Source: an uncultured Collinsella sp. | Lineage (GTDB): Bacteria > Actinomycetota > Coriobacteriia > Coriobacteriales > Coriobacteriaceae | Reading direction: 5' to 3' | Assembly: GCA_900544865.1 (NCBI GenBank) | Contig: UQXA01000006.1 | Location: 1-64,000, forward strand | Length of the DNA stretch: 64,000 bases | In this document: positions 33,955 to 43,187 of the stretch, in pieces | How positions within the stretch are numbered: the first letter of the stretch is position 1 | Layout: each line of letters starts with the position of its first letter | Program-made: the position numbers and the translations under genes | The notes under the pieces: model-generated | Seen by the model: only the letters and a program-made list of their open reading frames with translations | Databases searched by the model: none | Told to the model about the DNA's origin: nothing

Positions 33955-34428
33955 CTATCCGATCCTCATGAGGCAGCTGCCGAACTCCACGAGGTCGCCG
34001 TCGGCCACGCAGATCTCGAGCACCTCACCGTCTGCCTCAGCCGTCACCTCGTTGAGAACCTTCATGGCCTCGATGATGCAGAGGGTCTCGCCGGCCTTGA
34101 CCTTGGAGCCCACGTGCACAAACGGCTCGTCGCCCGGCGCCGGGGCAGCATAGAAAACGCCAACCATGGGAGCGGTCACCTCGGTGCCCTTGGGCTCCGG
34201 TGCGGCGGCAGGCGCCTGCGCGGTGGGCTCCGGTGCGGCAGGCGCGACTGTGGGAGCTGCAACTGGAGCGGCCATAGCGCTCGGCATGGGCATGGGCACG
34301 GCAACCGGCTGTGCGGCGCTCGCGCGCTCGAGTTCGACCGCGGTGCCATCGGGCTCCTCAACGCGCACGCGCGTGAGGCCGCGGTCCTCCATAACATCGG
34401 CTATCTCGGCAAGTCTTTTGGAATCCAT
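33955..34428 (-). CDS. accB: Biotin carboxyl carrier protein of acetyl-CoA carboxylase
   Basis: The 157-residue protein has a Pro/Ala-rich linker (about residues 38-82) and a C-terminal biotinyl domain with the lysine in IIEAMKVLNEVTAE. The N-terminal helix (LAEIADVMEDRGLTRVRVEE) is AccB-type. It carries biotin between AccC and AccDA. The biotin ligase gene lies at the far end of this cluster. Confidence 0.95.
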   Translation of the reverse strand: MDSKRLAEIADVMEDRGLTRVRVEEPDGTAVELERASAAQPVAVPMPMPSAMAAPVAAPTVAPAAPEPTAQAPAAAPEPKGTEVTAPMVGVFYAAPAPGDEPFVHVGSKVKAGETLCIIEAMKVLNEVTAEADGEVLEICVADGDLVEFGSCLMRIG

Positions 34429-34431
34429 GCT

Positions 34432-35682
34432 CTAGCTCCTCGTATATCTACGCAGCGCGATGGCGGCGTTGTGTCCGCCAAAGCCCAGGTTGGTCGAAAG
34501 CGCCCAGGTAAGGTCGGCGCGAACCGCGCGATTGGGCGTGTAGTCAAGATCGCAGGCGGGATCGGGCGTGTGGTAGTTAATGGTCGGCGGCACCACGCCC
34601 TGCTCGAGCGCCATGGCGCAGGCCATGACCTCGATGGCGCCCGTGGCACCGATCATGTGGCCGGTCATCGACTTAGTCGACGAGACGTGCGCGGCGCGCG
34701 CCGCGTCCTCGCCGAGCGCACGCTTAATGCCCGCCGTCTCGGACGAATCGTTGAGCTTGGTAGATGTGCCGTGGGCATTGATGTAGAGACCCTCGGAAGG
34801 CTTGACGTCGCCCTCGGTCACCGCCAGCGATATCGCGCGGGCAATGCCGGCAGCCTCGGGATCAGGGCTCGTGATGTGATAGGCATCATCGGTGTTGCCG
34901 TAGCCCACGACCTCGGCATAAATGTGCGCACCGCGCGCCTGCGCATGTTCCATGCTCTCGAGCACGAGCACGCAGGCGCCCTCGCCCATCACAAAGCCGT
35001 CGCGGTCTGCATCGAACGGACGGCAGGCCGTCGCGGGATCGGGGTTGGTGGTCAATGCGCGGCAGGACGTAAAGCCCGCAACGGCATCGGGGATAATGGC
35101 CGCCTCGGCGCCGCCCGCGAGGATCGCGTCGGCATAGCCGTGCTTGATGGCGCGGAACGCCTCGCCCACCGCATGGGCCGAGGTTGCGCACGCGGTCACC
35201 ACGGGCAGGGTCGGGCCCTTTGCCTTGTGGCGGATTGCGATATTGCCCGATGCCATGTTGGGGATCATCATCGCGATCATATAGGGCGATGCGCGGCGGG
35301 GCCCACGTTCGGCAATCGTATGGACGTTGTCGACGAGCGTCGTCATGCCGCCCACGCCCGAGCCCACGTAGACGCCCAGGCGCTCGCGATCGATGGCGCC
35401 TTCGACATCAAAGCCCGCATCGTGCATGGCTTCGTCCGAAGCCGCCATCGCAAACTGAACGCAGGGGTCGAGATGCTTGGCGTCACGCTTGCCAAAGTAC
35501 TCGTTGCCGTCAAAGCCCTTGACCTCGGCTGCCACCTTGACGGCAAACGCATCGGTATCGAAGTGCGTGATCGGGCCGATGCCGCACGTGCCGGCGCACA
35601 TGGCCGCCCAGGTGGCAAGCGCGGTGTTGCCGAGCGGCGACACGGCACCGATACCGGTGATTGCAACTCTCTGTTCCATCAT
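34432..35682 (-). CDS. fabF: Beta-ketoacyl-ACP synthase II
   Basis: The 416-residue protein has the Cys-His-His triad of elongating synthases: VVTACATSAHAVGEAF, INAHGTSTKLNDSSET and STKSMTGHMIGATGAIE. It condenses malonyl-ACP with acyl-ACP. The start is placed at the ATG ATG after GAGGAG (35682 or 35679); an upstream ATG at 35697 is possible. No second KAS I/II gene is present in the cluster. Confidence 0.95.
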   Translation of the reverse strand: MMEQRVAITGIGAVSPLGNTALATWAAMCAGTCGIGPITHFDTDAFAVKVAAEVKGFDGNEYFGKRDAKHLDPCVQFAMAASDEAMHDAGFDVEGAIDRERLGVYVGSGVGGMTTLVDNVHTIAERGPRRASPYMIAMMIPNMASGNIAIRHKAKGPTLPVVTACATSAHAVGEAFRAIKHGYADAILAGGAEAAIIPDAVAGFTSCRALTTNPDPATACRPFDADRDGFVMGEGACVLVLESMEHAQARGAHIYAEVVGYGNTDDAYHITSPDPEAAGIARAISLAVTEGDVKPSEGLYINAHGTSTKLNDSSETAGIKRALGEDAARAAHVSSTKSMTGHMIGATGAIEVMACAMALEQGVVPPTINYHTPDPACDLDYTPNRAVRADLTWALSTNLGFGGHNAAIALRRYTRS

Positions 35683-35718
35683 GGTCTCCTCATCCAAGCC
35701 GTTCTTCGGCCCTGGTTT

Positions 35719-36492
35719 CTACATCGCCATTCCGCCGTCGACGCGCACGACCTCACCCGTAATGTAGGCAGCCGCATCACTCGCCAGAAAGCGCACTACG
35801 CCGGCCACCTCCTCGGGGCGCGCCATACGCTTAAGGGGAATCTGCTCCTCGGTTACCGTACGCACCTTCTCCGAGAGCTTTGCCGTCATATCCGTCTCGA
35901 CAAACCCGGGGGCAACCGCGTTCACTCGTACGCCGCGGGGCGCAAGCTCGCGCGCCACCGCCTTGGTCAGGCCGATCACGCCCGCCTTGGAGGCAGCGTA
36001 GTTGGCTTGCCCGGCATTGCCCATCAGGCCCACGACCGAGCTCATGTTGACGACGCAGCCGCCGCGCTGGCGCATAAAGGTCTTGGTGAGCGCGCGCGTC
36101 GTGTTAAACGTTCCTTTAAGATTGACATCGAGCACGCGATCGAAGGCGTCATCGCCCATGCGCATGAGCAGGCCATCGCGGGTGATGCCAGCGTTGTTGA
36201 CGAGCGCCCAAATGGAGCCAAAGTCGTTGAGGACCGCTTCCACGCACGCGTTGACGGCAGCGGGGTCGGCCACGTCGCATTGATATGAGCGCGCCGTGGC
36301 GCCAGCCGCCTCGCAGGCGTCGCACGTCTCGCGCGCCGCATCGACGCTGCCGGCATAGACGACGGCGATATCGTAGCCATCCTCCGCCAGACCGATAGCG
36401 CAGGCGCGGCCGATACCCCGCGAGCCGCCCGTGACCAGTGCCACGCGACGTGAGTCGTTGCGCTCGAGCGCGCCATTGTTCAAGTTGCCCAT
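35719..36492 (-). CDS. fabG: 3-oxoacyl-ACP reductase
   Basis: The 257-residue SDR protein has the NADP motif ALVTGGSRGIGRACA, LVNNAGITRDGLLMRM, catalytic Ser in VVNMSSVVGLMGNAGQ and YAASKAGVIGLTK (Tyr and Lys). It reduces 3-ketoacyl-ACP in the elongation cycle. It lies between fabD and fabF as in other Gram-positive fab clusters. Confidence 0.94.
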   Translation of the reverse strand: MGNLNNGALERNDSRRVALVTGGSRGIGRACAIGLAEDGYDIAVVYAGSVDAARETCDACEAAGATARSYQCDVADPAAVNACVEAVLNDFGSIWALVNNAGITRDGLLMRMGDDAFDRVLDVNLKGTFNTTRALTKTFMRQRGGCVVNMSSVVGLMGNAGQANYAASKAGVIGLTKAVARELAPRGVRVNAVAPGFVETDMTAKLSEKVRTVTEEQIPLKRMARPEEVAGVVRFLASDAAAYITGEVVRVDGGMAM

Positions 36493-36522
36493 GTCATTCC
36501 TTTCGGGTTACAGCCCTGTGGA

Positions 36523-37455
36523 CTATGCGAGCTCGTCGGCAATAGCTGCGACCTGCTCGGCCGTCTCGCACGAATACACACGAACGTCGCTCAGCGTACG
36601 CTTGACCAGGCCGGACAGCGTTTTGCCGGGGCCGACCTCAATAAATGTGTCGATGCCTTGATCCTGCAGAGCATGCAGCGTATCGACCCAGCGTACGGCA
36701 TGGCTCACCTGATTGGCCAAGACATCCGATGCCGTCTGGGGATCCGCCGGATAGGGCGCCGCTGTCATATTTGCCAAAACAGGAATGAGCAACGGGGACG
36801 GCGCGTGACCGGCCTCAATATATGCGGCAAGGCCACAGGTCGCCTCGGCCATATAGGGGCTATGAAATGCACCCGACACCGCGACCTTCATGGCGCGGCC
36901 GCCAGCCTCTTTTACTAGGACGTCGAGCTCCTGCAGCGCCTCGGGCGCTCCGGCCACAACCGTCTGCTGTGGGCTGTTGTAGTTGACTGGCCAGCAGTCC
37001 TCGCCGGCCTGTTTTGCCAGGCCCTCGACTTGCGCCGCATCGAGCTTGATGACGGCGCGCATGCCGCCCGGATGGCGCTCGGCAGCCGCGGCCATCAGCG
37101 CCGCGCGCTCGCACACGAGCTCAAAGCCCGCTCGCGTATCGAACGCCCCCGCAAAGGTGAGCGCGGCGACCTCGCCCAGCGAGAATCCCGCACAGGCGGC
37201 AGGTACCACGCCGCGCTCACGCAGGGCGGCAGCCGCTGCCAGGTCGTGAACGAACACGCACGGCTGCGTGTTCTCGGTCTGCGAGAGCTCCTCCTTGGAG
37301 GCACTCCGGCATTGCTCGCTGGTCCCCGGGCGCACCTCGTCGGCAATGGCGAACACCTCGGCGGCCGCCGGCGATGTCTCGATCAAGTCGACGCCCATCG
37401 CGGGGTGCTGGGCACCCTGGCCGGCAAACAAAAACGCTACGCCACCCATGCGCAC
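36523..37455 (-). CDS. fabD: Malonyl-CoA:ACP transacylase
   Basis: The 310-residue protein has the FAGQGAQHPAMG loop, the nucleophile motif CAGFSLGEVAALT and the histidine region VSGAFHSPYM. It loads malonate onto ACP. The start (37455, or ATG 37449) lies inside the fabK 3' end, so translation is coupled. Confidence 0.94.
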   Translation of the reverse strand: MRMGGVAFLFAGQGAQHPAMGVDLIETSPAAAEVFAIADEVRPGTSEQCRSASKEELSQTENTQPCVFVHDLAAAAALRERGVVPAACAGFSLGEVAALTFAGAFDTRAGFELVCERAALMAAAAERHPGGMRAVIKLDAAQVEGLAKQAGEDCWPVNYNSPQQTVVAGAPEALQELDVLVKEAGGRAMKVAVSGAFHSPYMAEATCGLAAYIEAGHAPSPLLIPVLANMTAAPYPADPQTASDVLANQVSHAVRWVDTLHALQDQGIDTFIEVGPGKTLSGLVKRTLSDVRVYSCETAEQVAAIADELA

Positions 37456-38381
37456 GCACCCTTCAGGACGTGCTCGGCGCCATCGACTAGGTCGTCAACG
37501 ATTTCGCGTGCGCTCTGGCGCTCGTTGACCATGCCGGCAATCTGTCCACACAAAAACGAACCCTCTTCGTAGTTGCCGTCCTTGGCGGCCTTACGCAGCG
37601 CACCGGTTCCCATAGCACCGAGCTCCTCGGCACTCGCGCCGGAACCCTCGCTCTTGGCATAGGCGTTGGTGAAGGGGCTCTTGAGGGCGCGCACTGGATG
37701 TCCCGTCGAGCGACCGGTCGCACGCGTCGAAGTGTCGTTGGCCTTCAGGACCATCTCTTTGTACTGCTCCGCGACGGTGCACTCGTCTGCGACCAGAAAG
37801 CGCGTACCCACTTGCACGCCTTCGGCGCCCAGCATAAAGGCGGCCGCCACGCCGCGGCCGTCGGCAATACCACCGGCGGCCACGATGGGAATGTCAACCG
37901 CATCGACGACCTGCGGCACCAGTGCCATCGTCGAGGTCTCGCCAATATGGCCGCCCGATTCGGTACCCTCGGCAACAACCGCCGTGGCTCCACGACGTGC
38001 CACGAGGCGCGCCAGCGCCACCGAGGCAACGACCGGGATGACCTTGATGCCCGCCTCGTTCCACGCCTTCATGTACTTGGCGGGATTGCCGGCGCCCGTC
38101 ACGACGACCGGCACTCGCTCGTCAATCACGACCTGTGCAACCTCGTCGGCAAACGGGCTCATGAGCATGACGTTCACGCCAAAGGGCTTATCCGTCTTGG
38201 CGCGCAGCTCATGAATCTGGTCGCGAAGCCAGTTGGCGTCGGCGTTCATGGCCGCGATGATGCCTAAGCCACCCGCCTCGGACACTGCGGACGCCAGCGA
38301 GGCATCGGCAATCCAGGCCATACCGCCCTGGAACACGGGCTTTTCGATGCCGAGCAGATCGCAGAGAGGAGTCTTGAGCAT
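37437..38381 (-). CDS. fabK: Enoyl-ACP reductase II (FMN-dependent)
   Basis: The 314-residue protein is a nitronate-monooxygenase-fold flavoprotein: FQGGMAWIADASLASAVSEA, VVAEGTESGGHIGE, VAAGGIADGRGVAAAFMLGA and VQVGTRFLVADEC. In a fab operon between acpP and fabD this is FabK, which reduces enoyl-ACP with NADH and FMN and is not inhibited by triclosan. No FabI or FabV is present in the cluster. Confidence 0.93.
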   Translation of the reverse strand: MLKTPLCDLLGIEKPVFQGGMAWIADASLASAVSEAGGLGIIAAMNADANWLRDQIHELRAKTDKPFGVNVMLMSPFADEVAQVVIDERVPVVVTGAGNPAKYMKAWNEAGIKVIPVVASVALARLVARRGATAVVAEGTESGGHIGETSTMALVPQVVDAVDIPIVAAGGIADGRGVAAAFMLGAEGVQVGTRFLVADECTVAEQYKEMVLKANDTSTRATGRSTGHPVRALKSPFTNAYAKSEGSGASAEELGAMGTGALRKAAKDGNYEEGSFLCGQIAGMVNERQSAREIVDDLVDGAEHVLKGACAWVA

Positions 38382-38383
38382 CT

Positions 38384-38620
38384 CTACTTCTCCAATGCCG
38401 CCTCGACCGTATCGGCGAACTCGCCGACCGTCTTGGGGTTCTCCTCGGTATCGAGCTGGATGCCAAACTCGTCCTCGACGGCAACGAGGATCTCGACGGT
38501 GCCCAGGCTGTCGAGACCAATCTCCTCGAGCGTGGACTCGGGCTTCATCTCGACATCGTCAAGACCGGCGGTCTCGCGGATAACGTCGCAAACGCGCTCG
38601 AAGGTCTTCTGATCTGCCAT
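38384..38620 (-). CDS. acpP: Acyl carrier protein
   Basis: The 78-residue acidic protein has the phosphopantetheine site in EEIGLDSLGTVEILVAVEDE (Ser of GLDSL, about residue 37). It shuttles acyl chains between the Fab enzymes encoded on both sides. It ends two bases before fabK. Confidence 0.95.
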   Translation of the reverse strand: MADQKTFERVCDVIRETAGLDDVEMKPESTLEEIGLDSLGTVEILVAVEDEFGIQLDTEENPKTVGEFADTVEAALEK

Positions 38621-38671
38621 GGTAGTTCTCCTTTGGTTGTGCCCTAGGGCGTTTTTATTTCCTATGTGCGA

Positions 38672-39631
38672 CTACTTCCAACGAAGCAGATAGCCACCTA
38701 TATCCAGACCGGCGCCAAATCCAACCAAGGCGATGGTGTCGCCTGTGTGAAGTGCACCGGCGTTTGCCAGCCGGTCGAGGGCAAGCGGAATGCATGCGCT
38801 CGAAATGTTGCCGGTCTCGCGCAACGTGCGAACCACGCGCTCGTCCGGCACGCCCAGGCGCTTGACCGCCTGGCTCAGGATTCGTTCGTTAGCCTGATGG
38901 AATACAAAATGATCGATGTCTTCGACCAAAATGCCCGCATCGATCGCAAGCTTATGGACCGTGTCGCAGATGGCGTTGACGCCGAACTTGAACACGCGGC
39001 GGCCATTCATGGACAGCACACTCGCGCTATCTGCGGAGGCCTTAAACGGCGACGTACCGACCAGACCGGGAACGCGCAACGTCTCGACGTCGGGCGCCGT
39101 CGAAAGCTCAACGGCAAGGGGGTTGTCTCCCCCAGCTTCAATCACTGCGGCGCCTGCCCCATCGCCAAATAGCACGCAGGTGGCACGGTCGGTCCACTCG
39201 AGCGCGCGCGTCATCTGCTCGGCAGCAACAACAAGCACGCGCTCGGCACGGCTGCGGGCGATATAGCCCTCGGCGACATCGAGCGCAAATACGAAGCCGG
39301 CACAAGCCGCCGAGACATCGAAGGCAGGGCACGTCGCGCCTAGTCGCACAGCAACGGCACACGCCTCAGCGGGAACAAGGTGGTCACCCGTCGTCGTCGA
39401 GCAGACGATCAGATCCAGCTGGCTCGCGTCGATCCCGGACACCTGGAGTGCCCGCTCGCTCGCCGCTACGGCAAGGTCGTCAAGTGACTCGGTGGTGCAG
39501 ACGTGGCGGCTCTTGATACCGGTGCGGGTAAAAATCCACTCATCCGAGGTATCGAGGAACTCAGACAGCTCGTCATTGGAAACACTGCGTTCAGGAAGCG
39601 CCGAGCCTGTTCCAAGAATCGTGAAACCCAT
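38672..39631 (-). CDS. fabH: Beta-ketoacyl-ACP synthase III
   Basis: The 319-residue protein has the KAS III triad: Cys in FDVSAACAGFVFALD, His in DHFVFHQANERIL and Asn in TGNISSACIPLAL. It starts fatty-acid synthesis from acetyl-CoA and malonyl-ACP. ATG 39631 follows AAAGGAGG. It is the first gene of the cluster, directly behind the repeat pair at 39648-39712. Confidence 0.95.
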   Translation of the reverse strand: MGFTILGTGSALPERSVSNDELSEFLDTSDEWIFTRTGIKSRHVCTTESLDDLAVAASERALQVSGIDASQLDLIVCSTTTGDHLVPAEACAVAVRLGATCPAFDVSAACAGFVFALDVAEGYIARSRAERVLVVAAEQMTRALEWTDRATCVLFGDGAGAAVIEAGGDNPLAVELSTAPDVETLRVPGLVGTSPFKASADSASVLSMNGRRVFKFGVNAICDTVHKLAIDAGILVEDIDHFVFHQANERILSQAVKRLGVPDERVVRTLRETGNISSACIPLALDRLANAGALHTGDTIALVGFGAGLDIGGYLLRWK

Positions 39632-39647
39632 CACTAACCTCCTTTGA

Positions 39648-39712
39648 GTTGTTGACGTGTTTACGTCGACCAAGAGAGGATAGCGCATTTTTGTCGTTGT
39701 TGACGTGTTAAC
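39648..39712. promoter_or_regulatory. Two GTTGTTGACGTGTTWAC repeats at the fabH/birA divergent promoter
   Basis: The 17-base word occurs at 39648-39664 and 39696-39712, 48 bases apart, with one mismatch. Between them, on the minus strand, is TATCCT (39682..39677), a -10-like hexamer for fabH. The repeats would flank the fabH promoter, as a repressor pair does. They do not match FapR or FabT operators as I know them. No regulator gene is encoded in the cluster. Confidence 0.6.
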
Positions 39713-39807
39713 ATTAAATTGTCCAAATGCGACAAAGGCTTCACATTGTGTCTATCTCTCGACACCATTGCGCCATTCACTTATTCAATAAGGAGGTAGC
39801 AGCCGCT

Positions 39808-40584
39808 ATGGATGCCCAATTAACGATTGTCGACGTAACCGGATCGACCAACGATGACCTGCTCGAAGCAGGAAAACAGGGAGCGCCGCACGGCACAGGA
39901 CTTGCCGCCCGCGCGCAAACGGCAGGACGCGGCCGACGCGGCCACAAGTGGGATTCAACCGCCGGCAACCTATTGCTTTCGATTGTCCTGCGTCCATGCG
40001 TTAATCCTGCAAAGTACTCTGGTCTTGCCGCCGTCAGCGGCCTAGCAGTGCTCGCGGCGCTCGAAAAGCAAGGCCTCGCAAGCGAAATAGACCTCAAATG
40101 GCCCAACGACCTGGTCGCGCGAGGGCGCAAGCTCGGCGGCATTCTGGTCGAGGCCGCACGCGATAACGAAGGCAACCCCTTTGCGGTCTGTGGCATCGGC
40201 GTCAACGTGAACTATGTGCCCTCGGAGGTTCCCGGTGGCGGCCTGCCCGCAATCGGCCTGTCAGACCTCAACGAGAACGTTCCCGCCGTCGACATGCTCC
40301 TCGATGAGGTCTATCACGCAGTTATAGACGCTGTAGATGCCTGGGGAGAGCGTCTCAACACCAAGGAAGAAAACACCGGACCGCTCGCGCCCGTCCACGG
40401 CGAATATGTCGCTCACCTCAATTGGATTGGGGAGCACGTTATCGCCCGCTCCCCCGCTGGAGACGAGCTGGCACGCGGCATCTTTAAAACGGTCGATGCC
40501 TTTGGTCGCGCGTGCATCGAAACGGAAGATGACTTGCGATTCTTCCATTTTGAGGAGGCATCGCTGCGCCCCTTGAGCGAATAG
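39808..40584 (+). CDS. birA: Biotin-[acetyl-CoA carboxylase] ligase
   Basis: The 258-residue protein has the ligase motif GRGRRGHKWDSTAGNLLLS, DLKWPNDLVARGRKLGGILVE and CGIGVNVNY. There is no N-terminal winged helix, so it is a class I BirA that cannot repress transcription. It biotinylates AccB, made from the divergent cluster. ATG 39808 has AAGGAGG at a somewhat long 11-base spacing. Confidence 0.93.
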   Translation: MDAQLTIVDVTGSTNDDLLEAGKQGAPHGTGLAARAQTAGRGRRGHKWDSTAGNLLLSIVLRPCVNPAKYSGLAAVSGLAVLAALEKQGLASEIDLKWPNDLVARGRKLGGILVEAARDNEGNPFAVCGIGVNVNYVPSEVPGGGLPAIGLSDLNENVPAVDMLLDEVYHAVIDAVDAWGERLNTKEENTGPLAPVHGEYVAHLNWIGEHVIARSPAGDELARGIFKTVDAFGRACIETEDDLRFFHFEEASLRPLSE

Positions 40585-40644
40585 GGCGCCGCAGCCACCT
40601 ACTTGACGGCATTGCCCGACAGTCCATACCACCATTCAAAACAA

Positions 40645-40683
40645 AAGGGCCCCGCTACCGTAACGGCAGCGGGGCCCTTTAAG
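40645..40683. terminator. Bidirectional terminator between birA and rpsJ
   Basis: AAAGGGCCCCGCT and AGCGGGGCCCTTT form a 13-bp stem around ACCGTAACGGC, with A and T runs outside. It serves converging birA and rpsJ. Confidence 0.92.
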
Positions 40684-40699
40684 CTATGAGCGATATCGC

Positions 40700-41008
40700 T
40701 TAGAGCTTGATGTCGATGTCGACGCCAGCGGGGAGGTCGAGACGCATGAGCGAATCAACAGTGCCCGAGGTGGGGTCGAGGATGTCGATGAGGCGCTTGT
40801 GAGTGCGCATCTCGAACTGCTCACGGGAGTCCTTGTTCACGTGCGGCGAGCGGATAACCGTGTACAGGTTGCGCTCGGTGGGCAGGGGGACAGGACCGGA
40901 GACGCGAGCGCCGGTCTTCTGAGCGGTCTCGACGATGAGCTTCGCGGACTGATCGACGACCTCGTGATCATAGCCCTTGAGGCGAATGCGGATCTTCTGG
41001 GTAGCCAA
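40700..41008 (-). CDS. rpsJ: 30S ribosomal protein S10
   Basis: The 102-residue protein is standard S10/NusE (KIRIRLKGYDHEVVDQSAK, GPVPLPTERNLYTVIRSPHV). It works in the ribosome and in antitermination. The start is TTG 41008 after GGAGG. It is the last gene of the str operon here, directly before a terminator, whereas in most bacteria it opens the rplC operon. Confidence 0.96.
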   Translation of the reverse strand: MATQKIRIRLKGYDHEVVDQSAKLIVETAQKTGARVSGPVPLPTERNLYTVIRSPHVNKDSREQFEMRTHKRLIDILDPTSGTVDSLMRLDLPAGVDIDIKL

Positions 41009-41068
41009 CTTAAACCTCCAAAGAGTGCGAGAGATGTTCTCGCGGATTACGTAACAGGGAGCTCGAAC

Positions 41069-43168
41069 TTAGGCGTTCTTGCTCATGACCTCGTCCACGA
41101 TGGACTTGGGCGCGGGCTCATAAGAGTCGAACTGCATCGTGTAGGATGCACGGCCCTGGGTCTGGGAGCGAAGGTCGGTAGCGTAACCGAACATCTCGCC
41201 CAGCGGCACCTTGGCACGGATGAGCTTGCTGTTCTTGCGATCCTCCATGCCCTCGATCTTGCCGCGGCGACCGGAGAGGTTGCCCATAACGTCGCCCATG
41301 TACTGCTCGGGGGTCTCAACCTCGACAGCCATGATCGGCTCGAGCAGCTGCGGATCGGACTTCTTGAGGGCGTCCTTGATAGCCATGGAACCGGCGATCT
41401 TGAAGGCGGCCTCGGAGGAGTCGACCTCGTGGTAAGAACCGTCGAACAGGGTGACCTTAACGTCGAGGACCGGGAAGCCGGCGATAACACCGGTGTTCAG
41501 GGCCTCCTGGATGCCCTTGTCGATAGACGGGATGTACTCCTTGGGCACGACGCCGCCGACGATAGCGTTGACGAACTCGTAGCCGAAGCCCTCCTCCATC
41601 TTCTCGAGCTTGATGACGGCGTGGCCGTACTGACCGCGACCGCCGGACTGACGGACGAACTTGCCCTCAGCCTTCTCGACGTCGTGACCAGCGGTCTCGC
41701 GGTAGGCAACCTGGGGCTTACCAACGTTAGCGTCAACCTTGAACTCACGGAGCAGACGGTCGACGATGATCTCGAGGTGCAGCTCGCCCATGCCGGCGAT
41801 AATGGTCTGGCCGGTCTCGTGGTTGGTGGACACCTGGAAGGTCGGGTCCTCCTCGGCGAGCTTAGTCAGAGCCAGGGACATCTTGTCCTGCTCGGCCTTG
41901 GTCTTGGGCTCGATGGCAACGTCGATAACGGGCTTAGCGAACTCGATCTTCTCGAGGACGATCTCCTTGCCCTCGGCGCACAGGGTGTCGCCGGTGGTGG
42001 AGTTCTTGAAGCCGACGCAAGCGACGATGTCGCCGGCGGCAGCGTCGTCACGGTCGATACGCTCGGCGGCGTTCATCTCGAGGATGCGGCCGAGGCGCTC
42101 GCGCTGACCGTTGGAAGCGTTGACAACGTAGGAGCCGGACTCGGCGCGGCCGGAGTAAACGCGGACGTAGGTGAGCTTACCGACGAACGGGTCGGTCATG
42201 ATCTTGAAGACCAGGCCGGAGAAGGGCTCGTCGAAGGAAGGATGACGCTGGATCTCCTCGCCGGTGTCCGGATCGGTACCGGTGACGGCCTCAACGTCGA
42301 GCGGGCTGGGCAGGTAGTCGACGACAGCGTCGAGCAGCTCCTGAACGCCCTTGTTCTTGTAGGCGGAGCCCACGAAGACGAGGTTGAGCTCGTTGGCCAG
42401 AACGCCCTTGCGCAGAGCAGCCTTGAGCTCCTCGACGGTGAAGTCCTCCTCCATGAGGATCTTCTCCATGAGCTCGTCGTCAAAGCTGGCAGCAGCGTCG
42501 AGGAGCTCCTCGCGCTTGGTGGCAGCGATGTCGGCAAACTCAGCCGGGATCTCGTCCATCGGCTCGGGGTAGGTCATGCCCTTCTCGTCGGCCTTGAAGT
42601 CCCATGCAGTCATGGTAACGAGGTCGATGACGCCCCAGAAGTTGTCCTCGGCGCCCATCGGGACCTGAGCGGCCACGGCGTTAGCGTCGAGACGATCCTT
42701 CATGGTCTCGATAGCGTTGAAGAAGTCAGCGCCCACGCGGTCATACTTGTTGATGAAGGCGATGCGGGGGACGTTGAAGGTGGAAGCCTGACGCCAAACG
42801 GTCTCAGACTGGGGCTGAACGCCGGCAACGGCGTCGAAGACGGCGACAGCGCCATCGAGGACGCGCAGGCAGCGCTCCACCTCGGCGGTGAAGTCAACGT
42901 GGCCCGGGGTGTCGATGATCTGGATGCGGTAGTCCTTACCGTCCTTGTTCCAGAAGCAGGTGGTAGCAGCGGAGGTAATGGTTACGCCGCGCTCCTGCTC
43001 CTGAACCATCCAGTCCATGGTGGCAGCGCCCTCATGGACCTCACCGATCTTGTGGGTCTTACCGGTGTAGTAAAGAATACGCTCGGTCGTGGTGGTCTTA
43101 CCGGCATCGATGTGGGCCATGATGCCGATGTTACGGGTATCGGAAAGCTTGTACTTAGGCTTAGCCAT
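41069..43168 (-). CDS. fusA: Elongation factor G
   Basis: The 699-residue GTPase has the G1 loop GIMAHIDAGKTTTTERIL, G3 DTPGHVDFTAEVERC and G4 NKYDRVGAD, followed by domains II-V ending in YEPAPKSIVDEVMSKNA. It drives translocation. No tuf gene follows; rpsJ comes next. Confidence 0.97.
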   Translation of the reverse strand: MAKPKYKLSDTRNIGIMAHIDAGKTTTTERILYYTGKTHKIGEVHEGAATMDWMVQEQERGVTITSAATTCFWNKDGKDYRIQIIDTPGHVDFTAEVERCLRVLDGAVAVFDAVAGVQPQSETVWRQASTFNVPRIAFINKYDRVGADFFNAIETMKDRLDANAVAAQVPMGAEDNFWGVIDLVTMTAWDFKADEKGMTYPEPMDEIPAEFADIAATKREELLDAAASFDDELMEKILMEEDFTVEELKAALRKGVLANELNLVFVGSAYKNKGVQELLDAVVDYLPSPLDVEAVTGTDPDTGEEIQRHPSFDEPFSGLVFKIMTDPFVGKLTYVRVYSGRAESGSYVVNASNGQRERLGRILEMNAAERIDRDDAAAGDIVACVGFKNSTTGDTLCAEGKEIVLEKIEFAKPVIDVAIEPKTKAEQDKMSLALTKLAEEDPTFQVSTNHETGQTIIAGMGELHLEIIVDRLLREFKVDANVGKPQVAYRETAGHDVEKAEGKFVRQSGGRGQYGHAVIKLEKMEEGFGYEFVNAIVGGVVPKEYIPSIDKGIQEALNTGVIAGFPVLDVKVTLFDGSYHEVDSSEAAFKIAGSMAIKDALKKSDPQLLEPIMAVEVETPEQYMGDVMGNLSGRRGKIEGMEDRKNSKLIRAKVPLGEMFGYATDLRSQTQGRASYTMQFDSYEPAPKSIVDEVMSKNA

Positions 43169-43187
43169 GTTAGTTCCTTACCTTAAC

